From the NCBI GenBank assembly GCA_020722305.1, contig DYLB01000085.1, positions 2,268-8,567 of the forward strand: DNA of 6,300 nt, written 5' to 3'. The position numbers and the translations under genes were made by a program. Position 1 is the first letter of the stretch; each line of letters starts with the position of its first letter. Shown here piece by piece: positions 5,326 through 6,300 of this stretch. Source of the DNA: Anaerolinea thermophila (lineage in GTDB: Bacteria > Chloroflexota > Anaerolineae > Anaerolineales > Villigracilaceae). The notes below the pieces were generated by a model that had not been told where the DNA came from, searched no databases, and was given only the letters and a program-made list of their open reading frames with translations.

Positions 5326-5643
5326 CTATTTTTTCTTTGCCCGGTATCCCCCCTTTTCCTCGGCCACAGCCGGGGCTGTTTCGGATGTTTCGACCCTCGC
5401 CCAGAAATCGTCATGGGCGATACCTCTCCCCTCGGCGATGCTCTGCCGGGAGCGGTTGAGCATTTCCTGGAATTTTGGCGAGCGATATAAAACCAATTGT
5501 TCCAGATCGTCATCATCCATCGGAGCAATAATGACCGCTGCGGCTTTCCCGTTACGGGTAATAACGATGGTTTGACCTTCGATAGCTTCATCCACAAAAG
5601 CGCTTAGATTAGCCTTGACTTCTGCCAGGGGCGCGATCTTCAT
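5326..5643 (-). CDS. Type II antitoxin, Phd/YefM family
   Basis: 105 residues. The N-terminal Phd/YefM DNA-binding fold is at about 1-50: MKIAPLAEVKANLSAFVDEA (1-20), then the strands GQTIVITRNGKAAAVIIAP (23-41). It should bind the operon promoter as a dimer and, through its flexible C-terminal part (about 50-90), neutralise the toxin. The end is basic (YRAKKK). It follows the toxin gene with a 4-nt ATGA overlap (5640-5643). Its own strong ribosome binding site GAGGAG (5652-5657), 8 nt upstream, lies inside the toxin coding sequence. This order, toxin first, is the reverse of most phd/doc and yefM/yoeB pairs and like higBA. The frame is intact. Confidence 0.88.
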   Translation of the reverse strand: MKIAPLAEVKANLSAFVDEAIEGQTIVITRNGKAAAVIIAPMDDDDLEQLVLYRSPKFQEMLNRSRQSIAEGRGIAHDDFWARVETSETAPAVAEEKGGYRAKKK

Positions 5644-5954
5644 CGTGAATACTCCTCTCCACCAACGAACAGGCGGTTGCCGACCTTTTGGCCAATTGCC
5701 AGAACCAAAACCGTGTCGCCGGTGACATCATAAAAAACGCGGAAACGATTACCTGCCCCAAAACGCAATTCCCAGGACGCTCCAAAAGGTGCGGGCTTGC
5801 GCAGGAACTTTCGATTGCGAGTCGGCTCATCCGGGGTATATGAGAGCTGTTCCGCAATGGATGTTCTGATGAGCGAGTAAAACTTGCGTTGAATAAAATC
5901 GAGGTGTGTCAGCGTTTCAACAGCATAGATGATTTTATAACGCGGAGGCATCAT
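5640..5954 (-). CDS. Type II toxin, RelE/ParE superfamily
   Basis: About 104 residues from ATG 5954. RelE/ParE signs are an N-terminal YKIIYAVETLTHLDFIQRKFYSLI strand-helix (numbered 9-32 from the GTG alternative), followed by a helix, then FGASWELRFGAGNRFRVFYDV (60-80) with Arg67, Arg73, Arg75 and Tyr78, and a closing strand TVLVLAIGQKVGNRLF. RelE/HigB-type members cleave mRNA on the ribosome and ParE-type members poison gyrase; the sequence does not decide between them. An upstream in-frame GTG (5961-5963) extends the frame by three residues but lies between the -10 box and the expected transcription start, so ATG 5952-5954 or ATG 5949-5951 is preferred. There is no Shine-Dalgarno. It overlaps the antitoxin start by 4 nt. 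It appears intact and is AT-richer than the operon to its left. Confidence 0.83.
   Translation of the reverse strand: MMPPRYKIIYAVETLTHLDFIQRKFYSLIRTSIAEQLSYTPDEPTRNRKFLRKPAPFGASWELRFGAGNRFRVFYDVTGDTVLVLAIGQKVGNRLFVGGEEYSR
5652..5657 (-). promoter_or_regulatory. Antitoxin ribosome binding site inside the toxin gene
   Basis: GAGGAG on the minus strand lies 8 nt before the antitoxin ATG (5641-5643), within the last codons of the toxin. It is far stronger than anything in front of the toxin, so it may secure an excess of antitoxin despite its second position. Confidence 0.75.
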
Positions 5955-5964
5955 AGTAGCCACA

Positions 5965-5992
5965 ATTATAGACAGAATTTTGACTATGTCAA
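5965..5992 (-). promoter_or_regulatory. Consensus sigma70 promoter and likely operator of the toxin-antitoxin operon
   Basis: TTGACA (5987-5992), a 16-bp spacer, then TATAAT (5965-5970) on the minus strand: both hexamers match the consensus exactly. Transcription should start near 5957-5960, 3-6 nt before the toxin ATG at 5954. An inverted repeat TTGAC-N3-GTCAA (5980-5992) overlaps the -35 box and is a plausible site for the Phd-type antitoxin. Confidence 0.8.
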
Positions 5993-6020
5993 TCGAGATG
6001 ACAATAAAAGGTTACCAACT

Positions 6021-6266
6021 CTACGCCGTCTCCAACTGCCACAGGGGGCGCATCTCCTCACTGGCAGCGGTCAGTTTGGAGAGGGCGTCTCCGGCAAGGG
6101 CCGAATCGATGAATCCGCGTATGATCTGAGGGTTGAGGATGCGCAGACCGATGCTGCAAAACAAGAACAGGGTCAGCAAGGTAAAACGTCTCCGCTGCGG
6201 GCGAATGTGGCGGGAGATGGAGGTGCAACACGCTAATTCCCAATGAACCATCATCCAAATGCGCAT
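6021..6266 (-). pseudogene. ABC exporter remnant: N-terminus joined to probable C-terminus
   Basis: An 81-residue frame. Residues 20-58 (HIRPQRRRFTLLTLFLFCSI, then GLRILNPQIIRGFIDSALA) match the start of a fused permease/ATPase ABC exporter: the basic elbow, the first membrane helix and the conserved 'NPQIIR-FID-AL-G' end of that helix. Such proteins are about 580-620 residues long. Here the frame ends after SKLTAASEEMRPLWQLETA (63-81), which resembles the extreme C-terminus of these exporters ('LL-x-S-x-E-M-R-x-L-W'). Five of six membrane helices, Walker A, signature and Walker B are all missing. The simplest reading is an in-frame internal deletion joining both ends. The start is unclear: AAAGG touches ATG 6264-6266, and ATGs at 6249-6254 are alternatives. 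The fragment cannot work as a transporter. Confidence 0.6.
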
Positions 6267-6300
6267 CCTTTAAAGATTTGGAAAACGGCTAGAGTTTACT

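Noticed and set aside
5193..5597. 134-codon minus-strand frame across the antitoxin
   Set aside because: An out-of-frame overlap of the well-supported antitoxin that runs on into the hydrolase fragment; no motif.
5961..5963. GTG as the toxin start codon
   Set aside because: It lies 2-4 nt downstream of the consensus -10 box, so it would probably be upstream of the transcript's 5' end; the ATGs at 5954 and 5951 fit better.

Overview
The window looks like a chromosomal segment from a moderately GC-rich bacterium, most plausibly Chloroflexota, class Anaerolineae. This is an inference from style, not from a marker gene. The points behind it are a lipoprotein with a Pro/Thr-rich linker and an S41 protease core, short GC-rich palindromes chained in intergenic DNA, and an ECF sigma–DegV–small membrane protein operon. 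Hand counts give about 63% GC inside the protease gene (2281-2340), but 50% (5701-5760) and 35% (5881-5940) in the toxin-antitoxin area.

Layout. Positions 1-96 hold three small palindromes, followed by 98-172, which reads as the tail of a lost gene on the minus strand. A large minus-strand gene (174-2681) encodes a secreted or lipid-anchored S41-type serine protease. It diverges from a plus-strand gene (2747-3079) for a small, probably HEPN-like helical protein. A 16-bp perfect palindrome between them contains a TATAAT on each strand. Positions 3080-3337 carry a chain of four hairpins and then a textbook intrinsic terminator for the minus-strand operon on its right.

That operon runs leftward as ECF sigma factor (4477-5043), DegV family lipid-binding protein (3618-4460) and an 88-residue single-pass membrane protein (3338-3604), with gaps of 16 and 13 nt. 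The last protein is a candidate membrane partner of the sigma factor.

The right end, about 5110-6300, is accessory or decaying DNA. It holds an N-terminal scrap of an alpha/beta hydrolase (plus strand), an apparently intact toxin-antitoxin pair in reversed order (RelE/ParE-like toxin first, Phd/YefM antitoxin second), and an ABC exporter reduced to its first membrane segment joined to what looks like its extreme C-terminus. The toxin-antitoxin pair has a near-perfect sigma70 promoter placed so close to the toxin start that the toxin message would be almost leaderless, while the antitoxin has a strong Shine-Dalgarno sequence. No CRISPR array, rRNA, tRNA, complete insertion sequence or obviously new multi-gene defence system is visible. 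The most interesting items are the palindrome chain, the symmetric divergent promoter, the sigma/DegV/membrane-protein operon and the translation asymmetry of the toxin-antitoxin pair.
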